From Enterobacterales bacterium CwR94 (GTDB lineage Bacteria > Pseudomonadota > Gammaproteobacteria > Enterobacterales > Enterobacteriaceae): 64,000 nt of DNA. The translations under genes were made by a program, and so were the position numbers. The stretch's first letter is position 1. Each line of letters opens with the position of its first letter. The DNA lies in the NCBI GenBank assembly GCA_002837195.1, contig KZ478064.1:186001-250000 (forward strand), given 5' to 3'. The notes beneath the pieces were generated by a model that did no database searches, was not told the origin of the DNA, and worked only from the letters and a program-made list of their open reading frames with translations. This document shows, piece by piece, positions 50,882 to 58,933 of the stretch.

Positions 50882-53800
50882 ATGACTTTTTTTAAAAAGA
50901 GCGTATTAGCGACTTCTTTAACGGTGGCTTTTTCCTCTTCAGCTTTTGCTTCAATTTCTACTAGCGGAAATACGAATACTCCACTCAATGGTGAAAATAT
51001 TGATTCTCCACTTGTGGTGATCATTGGTGCCGATGAGGAAGGGACACTCAATATTGATAATGGATCAACCCTCACCAGTAAGGGAGGGTTAATCGGTTTC
51101 AATGGCGATGGCATTGGCAGCGTGACGGTTGACGGCGAACGTTCATCCTGGGACAGCTCTCGCAATATCATCGTGGGTGACTATGGTAAGGGAACGTTGA
51201 TCATTAAAAATGGGGCTTCCGTTTACAGTTCAGGCATGAACAGCGAAGCCTTTGCTGTCGGCAGACAAGCGGGCAGTGAAGGACATGTCATTATTTCAGA
51301 CGCGACTTATGATGCCGTGAGCGGCAATATTTTCGTGGGCACAGAAGGCAAGGGGACGCTGGATATTATCAATGGCGGAGGGGTCTCGACCGCCAATGAT
51401 CTCCTCATCGCTCACAACGGAGACAGCCAGGGGACGGTCAACGTGCGGGGTGCTGGTTCGAATTTGCTGGTGACGAAAGGCGTCATGTATCTCGCCTCTT
51501 CTGGTAATGAAGGCAATAAAAAAGGGACGCTGAATATCACTGAGGGGGGCTCAGCCAGCACCATCTACGCTTACGTTGGCAACGGCGCAAACGGAAGCGG
51601 GCATATCAATGTAGATGGGATGGACTCTGTCTTGAATGTCGGCGCCAGTATTTATGCTGGGCGTGAAGGCGAAGGGCATGTCACCGTGACTAACGGTGGC
51701 ACCGTTAACGCAAAAAATGTCATCGTCGCTTCAGGTGCGCCAAATATTTCCAAAGGCACTGTCACGGTGGCTGGCCCTGACTCATCCTTGAATGTTGAGG
51801 ATATCAGAGTGGGGTATGGCGGCACGGGATCACTGATTGTGGCAGATAACGCATCAGTCAACGGGCGAGGAAACACGTATATCGGGGATAACGGTATCGG
51901 TGATATTCGCGTGACGGATAATGCCGTTTTTAACACCAAACAGTTGATGGTGGGAGGCGACGGCAGCGGTGCGCTGCGAATCAGCGATGGAGCGAAAGTG
52001 AATACTTCGGGGGTTTCCATCGGGGCTTCCTATAGCAATGAAGGGACGGATGTTGTCACGGTGAAAGGCCCAGGCTCTTCCCTGACCACCGATCTTAACA
52101 GCTTTGGATATGGGGCTATTTTTGTTGGCATAGGCAAAAAATCCGGTGTACTGACGGTCTCTGATGATGCCACGGTGAATACACAGCAACTCAGTATTGG
52201 CACCTACCCCGAAGACGGGGCGATCAGTTCTCTTAATATTGGTGCTGAGAAAGGGCAAGCGGCTGAAAAAGCAGGATATATCACGCAAGCTTACATTGAT
52301 CTGGCAAGTGAAAATGCAGAGGTTAATTTTAATCATACCAACGATGATTATGTCTTTGACCGCAGCATTCAGGGAGCGGGCAGCATCAACCAAATTGCCG
52401 GTTTAACCCGTCTTACAGGAAATAATCACTATTTTACCGGCATAACTAACGTATTGGGCGGAGTATTGAGCAGCTCTGTGGCGTTAGGAGGCGATGTCAA
52501 TATTAGCGAGCAGGGAACACTGGTTGCCAGCGGTGCCATTTCAGGCAATGTGGAAAATAAAGGCGTCCTGAAAATTGGCAAACTCACTGACGCCGGTATG
52601 GAAGTCGGTGAAACCGCCAGCTTAACGGTTGGGGGAGATTATGCGGGTAATAATGGTGCGATTATTTTTGACACGGTATTGAATGATGATCTTTCAGACA
52701 CTGACAGGTTGAGTATTCAAGGAGACACCTCAGGTTCAACCCAGGTGCGTGTGAATAATATGGGGGGGACAGGCGCGCAAACGCTTGAAGGTATTCAACT
52801 GATCAGCGTCAATGGCCGTTCAGAGGGCGAATTTGTTCAACAAGGGCGTATTGCCGCAGGCGCATTCGATTACCAACTGGTTCGAGGTTCATCAGAAGCG
52901 TTGGCCAAAAACTGGTATTTAACCAGTGCGTTGGCTCCGGTGACGGAACCTGAGCCTGAGGCTAAACCCGATCCCAAGCCAGAAGAGAAACCTGAACCAG
53001 GGACTCAGCCTGATCCTCAGCCCGAAGTCAAACCGGGACTGAAGCCTGAAATCAAGCCTGAGATTAAACCTGAAACCAAGCCTGAGATTAAGCCTACCCC
53101 CGATCCTAAGCCGGAGGGTAAACCTGACCTAAAAAACAGTGCAGTGCGTCCAGAAGCGGGCGCGTACATAGCAAATCTGGCTGCGGCGAATACGCTGTTT
53201 AATACGCGTCTTCACGACAGACTGGGCGAGACGCACTATGTTGATGCGCTGACCGGACAGACTGAAGTCAGCAGTATGTGGATGCGTCATGAAGGCGGGC
53301 GTAACAGCAGTACAGATAGCGCCGGTCAGCTTAAAACAACGGCTAACCGCTATGTTATGCAACTCGGCGGTGACATTGCCCAGTGGACTTCTCACGATGG
53401 CGATCGTTTCCATCTGGGTGTGATGGCGGGTTATGCCAATCAAAAAGGCAAAACGCGCAACAGCCTGACCGGTTACTCGGCAAAGGGGAACATTGACGGC
53501 TACAGCACCGGTGTTTATGGAACCTGGCTGCAGGACAATGCAAATAAAACCGGTGCTTATGTTGATTCCTGGTTGCAATACAGTTGGTTCAATAACAGCG
53601 TCAATGGGGATGGACTTGCTGCAGAGCGCTATAAGTCGAAAGGCCTGACGGCATCCGTTGAATCAGGGTATACCTTTAAGCTGGGTGAGTTGAGCAACCG
53701 CGATGGCGTCTACCTCCAACCTAAAGGACAAATGACATGGATGGGGGTAAAAGCCGATGATCACCGTGAGGATAATGGCACGCAAGTCAGAGGTCAGGGT

Positions 53801-54097
53801 GATGAGAACGTGCAGACACGCCTTGGTGTTAAAGCGTTTATTAAGCATGAAAATCATGACCAAACTTTCGAGCCCTTTGTTGAAGCTAACTGGTTACACA
53901 ATACCAAGGCCTACGGTGTGCGTTTGGATGACGTGAACATTCACCAGGTCGGGGCGCGCAATGTTGGCGAGCTGAAAGCGGGTGTGGAAGGCAAAGTGCA
54001 CCGCAATGTTAATCTCTGGGGAAATGTTGCTCAGCAGATAGGGGACAAAGGTTACTCCGACACGGCGGCAACGTTAGGTGTAAAAGTTAACTTCTAA
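50882..54097 (+). CDS. Classical autotransporter (AIDA/pertactin type)
   Basis: A 1071-residue type Va autotransporter. Signal peptide ending AFA (about residue 23); a passenger to about residue 685 with many short beta-helix repeats of the type GTLxIxxGGxV, VTVxGxGSxL and VGxxGxG; a proline-glutamate-lysine linker (about residues 686-752, units like KPEIKPE); and the C-terminal autotransporter beta-barrel from about 755 to the terminal phenylalanine (LGVKVNF). The passenger should be a long surface beta-helix used in adhesion or aggregation; a specific activity is not visible. A strong terminator follows. The preceding soluble winged-helix gene may control it. Confidence 0.92.
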   Translation: MTFFKKSVLATSLTVAFSSSAFASISTSGNTNTPLNGENIDSPLVVIIGADEEGTLNIDNGSTLTSKGGLIGFNGDGIGSVTVDGERSSWDSSRNIIVGDYGKGTLIIKNGASVYSSGMNSEAFAVGRQAGSEGHVIISDATYDAVSGNIFVGTEGKGTLDIINGGGVSTANDLLIAHNGDSQGTVNVRGAGSNLLVTKGVMYLASSGNEGNKKGTLNITEGGSASTIYAYVGNGANGSGHINVDGMDSVLNVGASIYAGREGEGHVTVTNGGTVNAKNVIVASGAPNISKGTVTVAGPDSSLNVEDIRVGYGGTGSLIVADNASVNGRGNTYIGDNGIGDIRVTDNAVFNTKQLMVGGDGSGALRISDGAKVNTSGVSIGASYSNEGTDVVTVKGPGSSLTTDLNSFGYGAIFVGIGKKSGVLTVSDDATVNTQQLSIGTYPEDGAISSLNIGAEKGQAAEKAGYITQAYIDLASENAEVNFNHTNDDYVFDRSIQGAGSINQIAGLTRLTGNNHYFTGITNVLGGVLSSSVALGGDVNISEQGTLVASGAISGNVENKGVLKIGKLTDAGMEVGETASLTVGGDYAGNNGAIIFDTVLNDDLSDTDRLSIQGDTSGSTQVRVNNMGGTGAQTLEGIQLISVNGRSEGEFVQQGRIAAGAFDYQLVRGSSEALAKNWYLTSALAPVTEPEPEAKPDPKPEEKPEPGTQPDPQPEVKPGLKPEIKPEIKPETKPEIKPTPDPKPEGKPDLKNSAVRPEAGAYIANLAAANTLFNTRLHDRLGETHYVDALTGQTEVSSMWMRHEGGRNSSTDSAGQLKTTANRYVMQLGGDIAQWTSHDGDRFHLGVMAGYANQKGKTRNSLTGYSAKGNIDGYSTGVYGTWLQDNANKTGAYVDSWLQYSWFNNSVNGDGLAAERYKSKGLTASVESGYTFKLGELSNRDGVYLQPKGQMTWMGVKADDHREDNGTQVRGQGDENVQTRLGVKAFIKHENHDQTFEPFVEANWLHNTKAYGVRLDDVNIHQVGARNVGELKAGVEGKVHRNVNLWGNVAQQIGDKGYSDTAATLGVKVNF

Positions 54098-54103
54098 TCG
54101 CAT

Positions 54104-54134
54104 GCTCCGACACGGCTGTTGTCGGAGCTTTTTT
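54104..54134 (+). terminator. Terminator of the autotransporter gene
   Basis: GCTCCGAC (54104-54111) pairs with GTCGGAGC (54121-54128), inner ACA/TGT adding length, followed by six T. It lies directly after the stop codon. Confidence 0.9.
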
Positions 54135-54661
54135 CATTTAACGGCTGTTGTCCCGTGCTGTTTATACCAGGGATATAACGCGTATTAAAAAAACATTAGA
54201 TTTTTTTGGGGAATAAGTCCCTGCCTTCTTCATCGAGCGATAAAATCAAAGCGTTATGCAGGGATCTGAATAATATTAACAAGGGAATGTTAATATTATT
54301 TGTTAACTCAGGAAAAATCTTATTGTCTGTGGGCGGTAATGGAAAACAGATATTGATTTTTGTCGTTTTATCGAACTATAGTGCTCGCGCTGGTTGAGGT
54401 GTTATAAACAGTGGTTTTCTATGTAACCATATGAAAAATATTGTTTTTTTTGTTCGCCTTGGTCGATGGGCGTTGTTTCCCTCTCCAGGTGTGGTCGTTA
54501 TATTGCCCGTGTTGGCCACGTTGAACGCATTGAGATTTTTCTTTGTGCTTGGTGTTCTGCATTTCAGTCAATGCTAATCGCTGCTACACCCCCAATATTT
54601 TTCTATCGCGAAAAGGGAGTATAAGAAAAATATTGTATAAGGATATAGGTTGGAGTGTGAC
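54135..54661. other. 527-bp AT-rich spacer
   Basis: No gene supported. A 63-residue frame at 54206-54397 starts with TTG without a ribosome site and has no recognisable pattern. The region is AT-rich and precedes the disrupted membrane protein gene. Confidence 0.5.
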
Positions 54662-55093
54662 ATGTTGAGTTGCAAAAGGATTTGTATTTTCTGGGGGCTG
54701 ATGGATCTTCTGTACCTTATTGACTTTTCTTATATAAAGATCTCATCCGGACGCATTCCCTTTTATAGTGATATCGTTCTTTTCAACCAGATGTATGCGG
54801 CTTACGGCGAATCGTTATTGGCGCTTGCTGCATTCGCTTTATCGCTATTGCTCTCTGCCTCTGTTTTCTTATCGGCAATACTTTTTTTCATACAATGAAA
54901 GCATGTTTCCGCCTTTGCTCAGGTGCAATCTGTGCTGCGTTTATTCTTTGCGGTTCCGTCAATAACGGTTTTGCCATGGTTTTTAACGAGTTTTGGTGTC
55001 TCAGAAATCTATGTCTTATTTTTTCTCTTATTGATATCTGAAATGATAAAAGTGGGATCTCTGCGGTTAACCAGAAAAATACAGTCGTGTTGA
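54662..55093 (+). pseudogene. Membrane protein gene broken by one in-frame TGA
   Basis: From ATG 54662 the frame runs to TGA at 54896-54898, giving a 78-residue hydrophobic protein (ICIFWGLMDLLYLIDFSYIK, SSGRIPFYSDIV). The same frame then continues without a stop for 64 more codons (starting KHVSAFAQVQSVLRLFFAVP and ending LTRKIQSC) to a TGA at 55091-55093. The second half is just as hydrophobic and protein-like, so a single nonsense mutation appears to split one four-helix membrane protein of about 143 residues. The style fits a family of small enterobacterial membrane proteins I recognise only vaguely. Readthrough or a sequencing error are the alternatives. Confidence 0.7.
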
Positions 55094-55139
55094 ATAAAAT
55101 ACGAATTTTTTAAATAATAACAATCGAGTGGTTATATCA

Positions 55140-55832
55140 ATGAAAAAGCTGTTCATTATCTTGTTCTCTTTGGGATGGTTGCTATTGGGTTTGACCGGTT
55201 ATTTGGGTTATACATCGTATCAGTACCAAAAGCAGGCAACGTATACTACAGGGATAATTACGGACGTTCATATAAGTCAACGCACTACGTCGTCTTCTTC
55301 GGACAGTTGGTTCCCCGATGTCGCGTTTAGAGACAGTATGGGCAAATTGCACGTCTTCAGGTCTTCAATTGGCAGTTCCTCTTATAAGAACAGTACCGGC
55401 TCAGCTGTTGAGGTGATCTACCATGAAGATGATATCGCGAATGCGAGAGTTCATTCGTTTGCTGCTAATTACTTTACCTCGATCATCTGTGTTCCTTTTG
55501 CGCTAGCACTCCTTATTATTGGCGGTGTCGGTATCAAACTGGTGGGACAAGGTAGCAAGTTTCGCGATTTAGTCAGGACCGGGAAACCCCTCACGGCCAG
55601 GATTACAGACGTTGAACGCAATGAATCGGTTTCAATTAATGGCCGTTCACCGTGGCGAATTGTGTGTCAGTGGTCAAATGCGGAAAACAATAAAATCCAT
55701 GTGTTTAAGAGCGCTAATTTTTATTATGATCCCACAGATTACATTCAAGGTGACACGATGACCGTCTATGTTGATCATAATAATTTCAAAAAGTACTACG
55801 TTGACATATCCGGTTTTCCTCAGAAAGCCTGA
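55140..55832 (+). CDS. DUF3592 domain membrane protein
   Basis: A 230-residue protein with two membrane helices (about residues 3-24 and 112-132) and two DUF3592-type beta domains: after the first helix TTGIITDVHISQRTTSSSSD with FPDVAFRDSMGKLHVFRSS, and after the second LTARITDVERNESVSINGRS with IVCQWSNAENNKIHVF. DUF3592 proteins have no assigned function. ATG 55140 follows GAGTGG. It stands just after the broken membrane gene and just before the deletion scar. Confidence 0.82.
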   Translation: MKKLFIILFSLGWLLLGLTGYLGYTSYQYQKQATYTTGIITDVHISQRTTSSSSDSWFPDVAFRDSMGKLHVFRSSIGSSSYKNSTGSAVEVIYHEDDIANARVHSFAANYFTSIICVPFALALLIIGGVGIKLVGQGSKFRDLVRTGKPLTARITDVERNESVSINGRSPWRIVCQWSNAENNKIHVFKSANFYYDPTDYIQGDTMTVYVDHNNFKKYYVDISGFPQKA

Positions 55833-55873
55833 TTGATAGCATTCACGCTTTTGCCGGGTACGCAGGCTGTGCC

Positions 55874-56072
55874 ATTCCCGTCAAGATTATTGCCACGGGC
55901 ATGGCCGTACCCGGAGAGAAAATTCCCTCTGCGGAATTAGATATTCGATTAGGCAAACCGCCAGGCTATGTTGAACGACGCTCCGGTATTGCTTCGCGTT
56001 ACCATGCGGCGAATGATGCCCGTCAGGCGGATCTGGCGGCGGCATCTTTGCTTAATGCCTTGCAAGCGGCAT
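55874..56072 (+). pseudogene. 5' fragment of a 3-oxoacyl-ACP synthase III-like gene
   Basis: About 66 codons match the N-terminal part of FabH-like enzymes: IPVKIIATGMAVPGEKIP, the GYVERRSGIASRYHAA block and QADLAAASLLNAL. The position where such proteins start (M-P-V-K) reads ATT, so the start codon is also lost. At about 56066-56072 the frame runs into glycosyltransferase sequence in another register. The catalytic Cys-His-Asn triad, which would follow later, is gone. Confidence 0.75.
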
Positions 56073-56483
56073 GTATTAATTACGCTGGGAACGCACCTGG
56101 GCTGGCATAAACCGGCGGTGATGAAGGCGCTGCGTGTGCTGGCTGCCAGCTTGCCTGACTGGGTGTTTCACTTTACAGAAGGGGACATTAACGGCGATAA
56201 CCCGCAGCATGAAGGAAATTTGAGCCGTGTCTCATGGGTGGATTATGATCGCGATCTTATCCTTTACGATGCGGTTATTCATCACGGCGGCGCAGGGATC
56301 ATGTGGCACTGTCTGCAAAAAAAGATCCCCACCCTGGTGTATCCCGTGGATTTTGATCAGTTGGATCACGCTGCGCGTCTGGCGTACCACAATAAGGGGA
56401 TTTGGATCCGCGGCGGCATCAGTGAACTGGAAAAGGTCGCGCCGTTGCTGGAGAAAATTGTCGAGCGGCCAGACGAGAGGTGA
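56067..56483 (+). pseudogene. 3' fragment of a UDP-glycosyltransferase-like gene
   Basis: The frame beginning RHVLITLGTHLGWHKP matches the C-terminal donor-binding half of MGT/UGT-type glycosyltransferases; the nucleotide-sugar motif is intact (DAVIHHGGAGIMWHCLQ) and is followed by the acidic VDFDQLDHAARL. The N-terminal acceptor half of about 200 residues is missing. Joined to the ketoacyl synthase fragment at about 56070 by a deletion. It precedes the ynb-type lipid genes in the same direction, so both lost genes probably belonged to that locus. Confidence 0.75.
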
Positions 56484-56769
56484 TAGCTCTGAGGGGAGTG
56501 TCACGTTATTTATTGTGGGTTATGCCAGGATAGTGGGTGACTGCTTGGGTATTAATCTTAGTCGTAATACTGAAATAACTAGATTATGGTCAGTCGTGCG
56601 TGATTCAATGATAGCGTATTCTCGTCAATACAAACTCAATTGCTGAACTGCGTTTTGTCTGAATGATATGCGCGCATTAAATTGATAAATATCAAAAAAA
56701 TATCAGAATCTTAGATTCATGCGAAGCCAATGAATGGCTAAACAACGGAACGTTCGCACCAAGGAAAAT
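56484..56769. other. Leader of the ynb-type operon
   Basis: 286 bases without a gene, AT-rich towards the end. A promoter for ynbA would be here, unless it was originally inside the deleted genes. Confidence 0.45.
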
Positions 56770-57372
56770 ATGATTACTATCTATTCCATTAAACCCCGTT
56801 TTCAGGCACTGCTGCGCCCTTTACTGAAAACGTTCTACCACGCCGGGATCACCGCGAATCACATCACACTATCTGCACTGTTTCTCTCTGTTGCCACGGG
56901 GACGGTGCTGTTTATCTTTCCTGAACCTGCCGGGTTCCTCATCCTGCCCTTCGTATTATTTATTCGCATGGCGTTGAATGCGATTGATGGCTTACTGGCG
57001 CGTGAATTCAACCAGCAAAGCCGTCTGGGTGCCCTGTTGAATGAAGTGGGGGACGTGGTTTCTGATGTCTTCCTCTATCTGCCGTTTGCCTTATTGATCG
57101 GGAGTTCACCGGCATTGGTGGTGGCGGTGGTGATGCTCGCGATATTGACCGAGTTTCTCGGCGTATTGGGGCAGACATTAAACGGCCAGCGTGACTATTC
57201 CGGGCCGATGGGGAAAAGCGATCGTGCGGCCGTGTTTGGGCTTTGGGCAGTGATAATCTTCTTCTGGCCGCAGATGTTGGCATACAGCAACGTGGTATGG
57301 ATTTTAATGTTGCTCCTGCTGTTGTGGACGTCGTTCAACCGTGCCCGCGCGGCGTTGCGTGAGGCGGTATAA
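56770..57372 (+). CDS. ynbA: CDP-alcohol phosphatidyltransferase family protein YnbA
   Basis: A 200-residue inner-membrane enzyme with about six helices and the CDP-alcohol phosphotransferase motif. The motif reads N70-x2-D73-G-x2-A-R, then G87-x3-N91-x3-D95: the usual first and third aspartates are asparagine here. I recall the same asparagines in E. coli YnbA, so this is a family variant. It would join a CDP-activated lipid to an alcohol head group. ATG 56770 follows AAGGA. First of five tightly packed genes; the next starts 2 bases after its stop. Confidence 0.87.
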   Translation: MITIYSIKPRFQALLRPLLKTFYHAGITANHITLSALFLSVATGTVLFIFPEPAGFLILPFVLFIRMALNAIDGLLAREFNQQSRLGALLNEVGDVVSDVFLYLPFALLIGSSPALVVAVVMLAILTEFLGVLGQTLNGQRDYSGPMGKSDRAAVFGLWAVIIFFWPQMLAYSNVVWILMLLLLLWTSFNRARAALREAV

Positions 57373-57374
57373 CC

Positions 57375-58292
57375 ATGTCGCAATTACTCAATGCACTGCT
57401 GTTTATTTTTGCGGTGTTAACGCTGGCCAGCGTCATTACTGCGGTCCTGGTGTGGACGAAACCCGGTAAAGATTATCGGGAACTGATTCTGCGCGTCAGA
57501 ACGTGGTGGGTGATTATCATCATGTTCTCCCTGGCCATGTTAAGCCCGCGCTGGCTCTCCATGACGCTGTTTGCCCTGATGAGCTTCCTCGCGCTGAAAG
57601 AGTACCTGACGCTGATTCCGACCCGCCAATCTGATCGCATGCCGCTGTTATGGCTGTTTCTTGCGATCCCGGTGAACTATCTCCTGGCGGGAATCGGTTG
57701 GTATGGGATGTTCATTATTTTTATTCCGGTATATGCCTTTTTGTTTTTGCCCGCAAGAATGGTCCTGACCGGAAATACCACGGATTTTTTACGGTCGGTC
57801 TCCCAATTCCATTGGGGCTTAATGACGACGGTATTTTGCATTAGCCATGTTGCTTACCTGATGGTGTTACCGGGCGATAAGGGCTATGCCGGTGCACTGC
57901 TGGTGATTTTCCTGGTGGGATTAACCAGTTTTAATGATGTGATGCAGTATGTTTGGGGTAAATCGCTGGGAAGAATAAAAATCACACCGCACGTGAGTCC
58001 CAATAAGACGCTGGCGGGGTTAATCGGGGGTGTCGCGTCCACGGCCGTCGCCGGAGCCGTGTTGGGGCCAATACTGACACCCATGAGTGGATGGATGGCG
58101 CTGTACGCAGGCATGTTAATTGGTCTGGCCGGATTTCTTGGCGACATTGTGATGTCGGCCGTGAAGCGAGATATCGGTGTTAAAGACAGCGGGACATTGC
58201 TGCCGGGCCACGGTGGTATCCTCGACCGGCTTGATTCGCTGATTTTTACCGCCCCCGTGCTTTTTCATTTCATCTACTATTTTTACTACTGA
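57375..58292 (+). CDS. ynbB: Phosphatidate cytidylyltransferase family protein YnbB
   Basis: A 305-residue inner-membrane protein with about eight helices. The CDP-diglyceride synthetase signature is complete: SAVKRDIGVKDSGTLLPGHG starting at S261, then GILDRLDS. It would activate phosphatidic acid with CTP to give CDP-diacylglycerol for YnbA. A chromosomal cdsA is expected elsewhere, so this copy serves a special lipid pathway. The gene lies 2 bases after ynbA and 5 bases before the acyltransferase. Confidence 0.9.
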   Translation: MSQLLNALLFIFAVLTLASVITAVLVWTKPGKDYRELILRVRTWWVIIIMFSLAMLSPRWLSMTLFALMSFLALKEYLTLIPTRQSDRMPLLWLFLAIPVNYLLAGIGWYGMFIIFIPVYAFLFLPARMVLTGNTTDFLRSVSQFHWGLMTTVFCISHVAYLMVLPGDKGYAGALLVIFLVGLTSFNDVMQYVWGKSLGRIKITPHVSPNKTLAGLIGGVASTAVAGAVLGPILTPMSGWMALYAGMLIGLAGFLGDIVMSAVKRDIGVKDSGTLLPGHGGILDRLDSLIFTAPVLFHFIYYFYY

Positions 58293-58297
58293 TCATC

Positions 58298-58933
58298 ATG
58301 CTGAAGAAATTACTGCGTAATATTTTTTATTACCTCGTTGTCTGGCCGGTTATCCGCTTTTGGTTAGGGGTTCGCGTGTATAAGTTGCATGCTTTACCGC
58401 AACGCGGCCCCGCGATCATTGTCGCTAACCACAATAGCCATCTGGATACTTTTGTCCTGCTGTCCTTATTTCCGAAATCGGTCCGGAATATTTTTCGCCC
58501 GGTGGCGGCCGCAGACTACTTTTTGAAAAACCGGCTTTCGGCCTGGTTTACCTTAAATGTCCTCGGCATCATCCCGGTCGAAAGAAAAGGCAATGGGGGC
58601 AACCCGCTTGCTGCCTGCGAGCAGGCGCTGGCAGCAGGGCAAATCATTCTGATCTACCCCGAGGGCACGCGCGGAGACCCTGACCAGTTGGCACCGCTGA
58701 AGCCCGGCATTTGGCACTTAACCAGCCGTTTTCCTGACGTTCCGGTGATTCCCATTTATTTAAAAGGTACCGGAAGAGTGATGGGTAAAGGCAATCGCAT
58801 TCCGCTGCCGCTGTTTATTGATGCGCATGTCGATGCGCCACTGCCATACAGTGAAGACAAACAAACCTATTTAGAGGCGTTACAACAACGCTTTATGGAT
58901 TTAGAACACCAAGGAAAGGAATTAAGAAAATGA
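58298..58933 (+). CDS. 1-acyl-glycerol-3-phosphate acyltransferase (PlsC-like)
   Basis: A 211-residue membrane-associated acyltransferase: N-terminal membrane helix, then the catalytic HX4D motif (H45 to D50 in NHNSHLDT) and the substrate block YPEGTRGDP, as in PlsC. It would make phosphatidic acid from lysophosphatidate. An acyltransferase in this position is not part of the E. coli ynbABCD order that I know, so it is an addition. Its stop overlaps the ynbC start by four bases (ATGA). Confidence 0.88.
   Translation: MLKKLLRNIFYYLVVWPVIRFWLGVRVYKLHALPQRGPAIIVANHNSHLDTFVLLSLFPKSVRNIFRPVAAADYFLKNRLSAWFTLNVLGIIPVERKGNGGNPLAACEQALAAGQIILIYPEGTRGDPDQLAPLKPGIWHLTSRFPDVPVIPIYLKGTGRVMGKGNRIPLPLFIDAHVDAPLPYSEDKQTYLEALQQRFMDLEHQGKELRK

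Noticed and set aside
54206-54397. 63-codon plus-strand frame
   Set aside because: TTG start without ribosome site, AT-rich DNA, no recognisable pattern.
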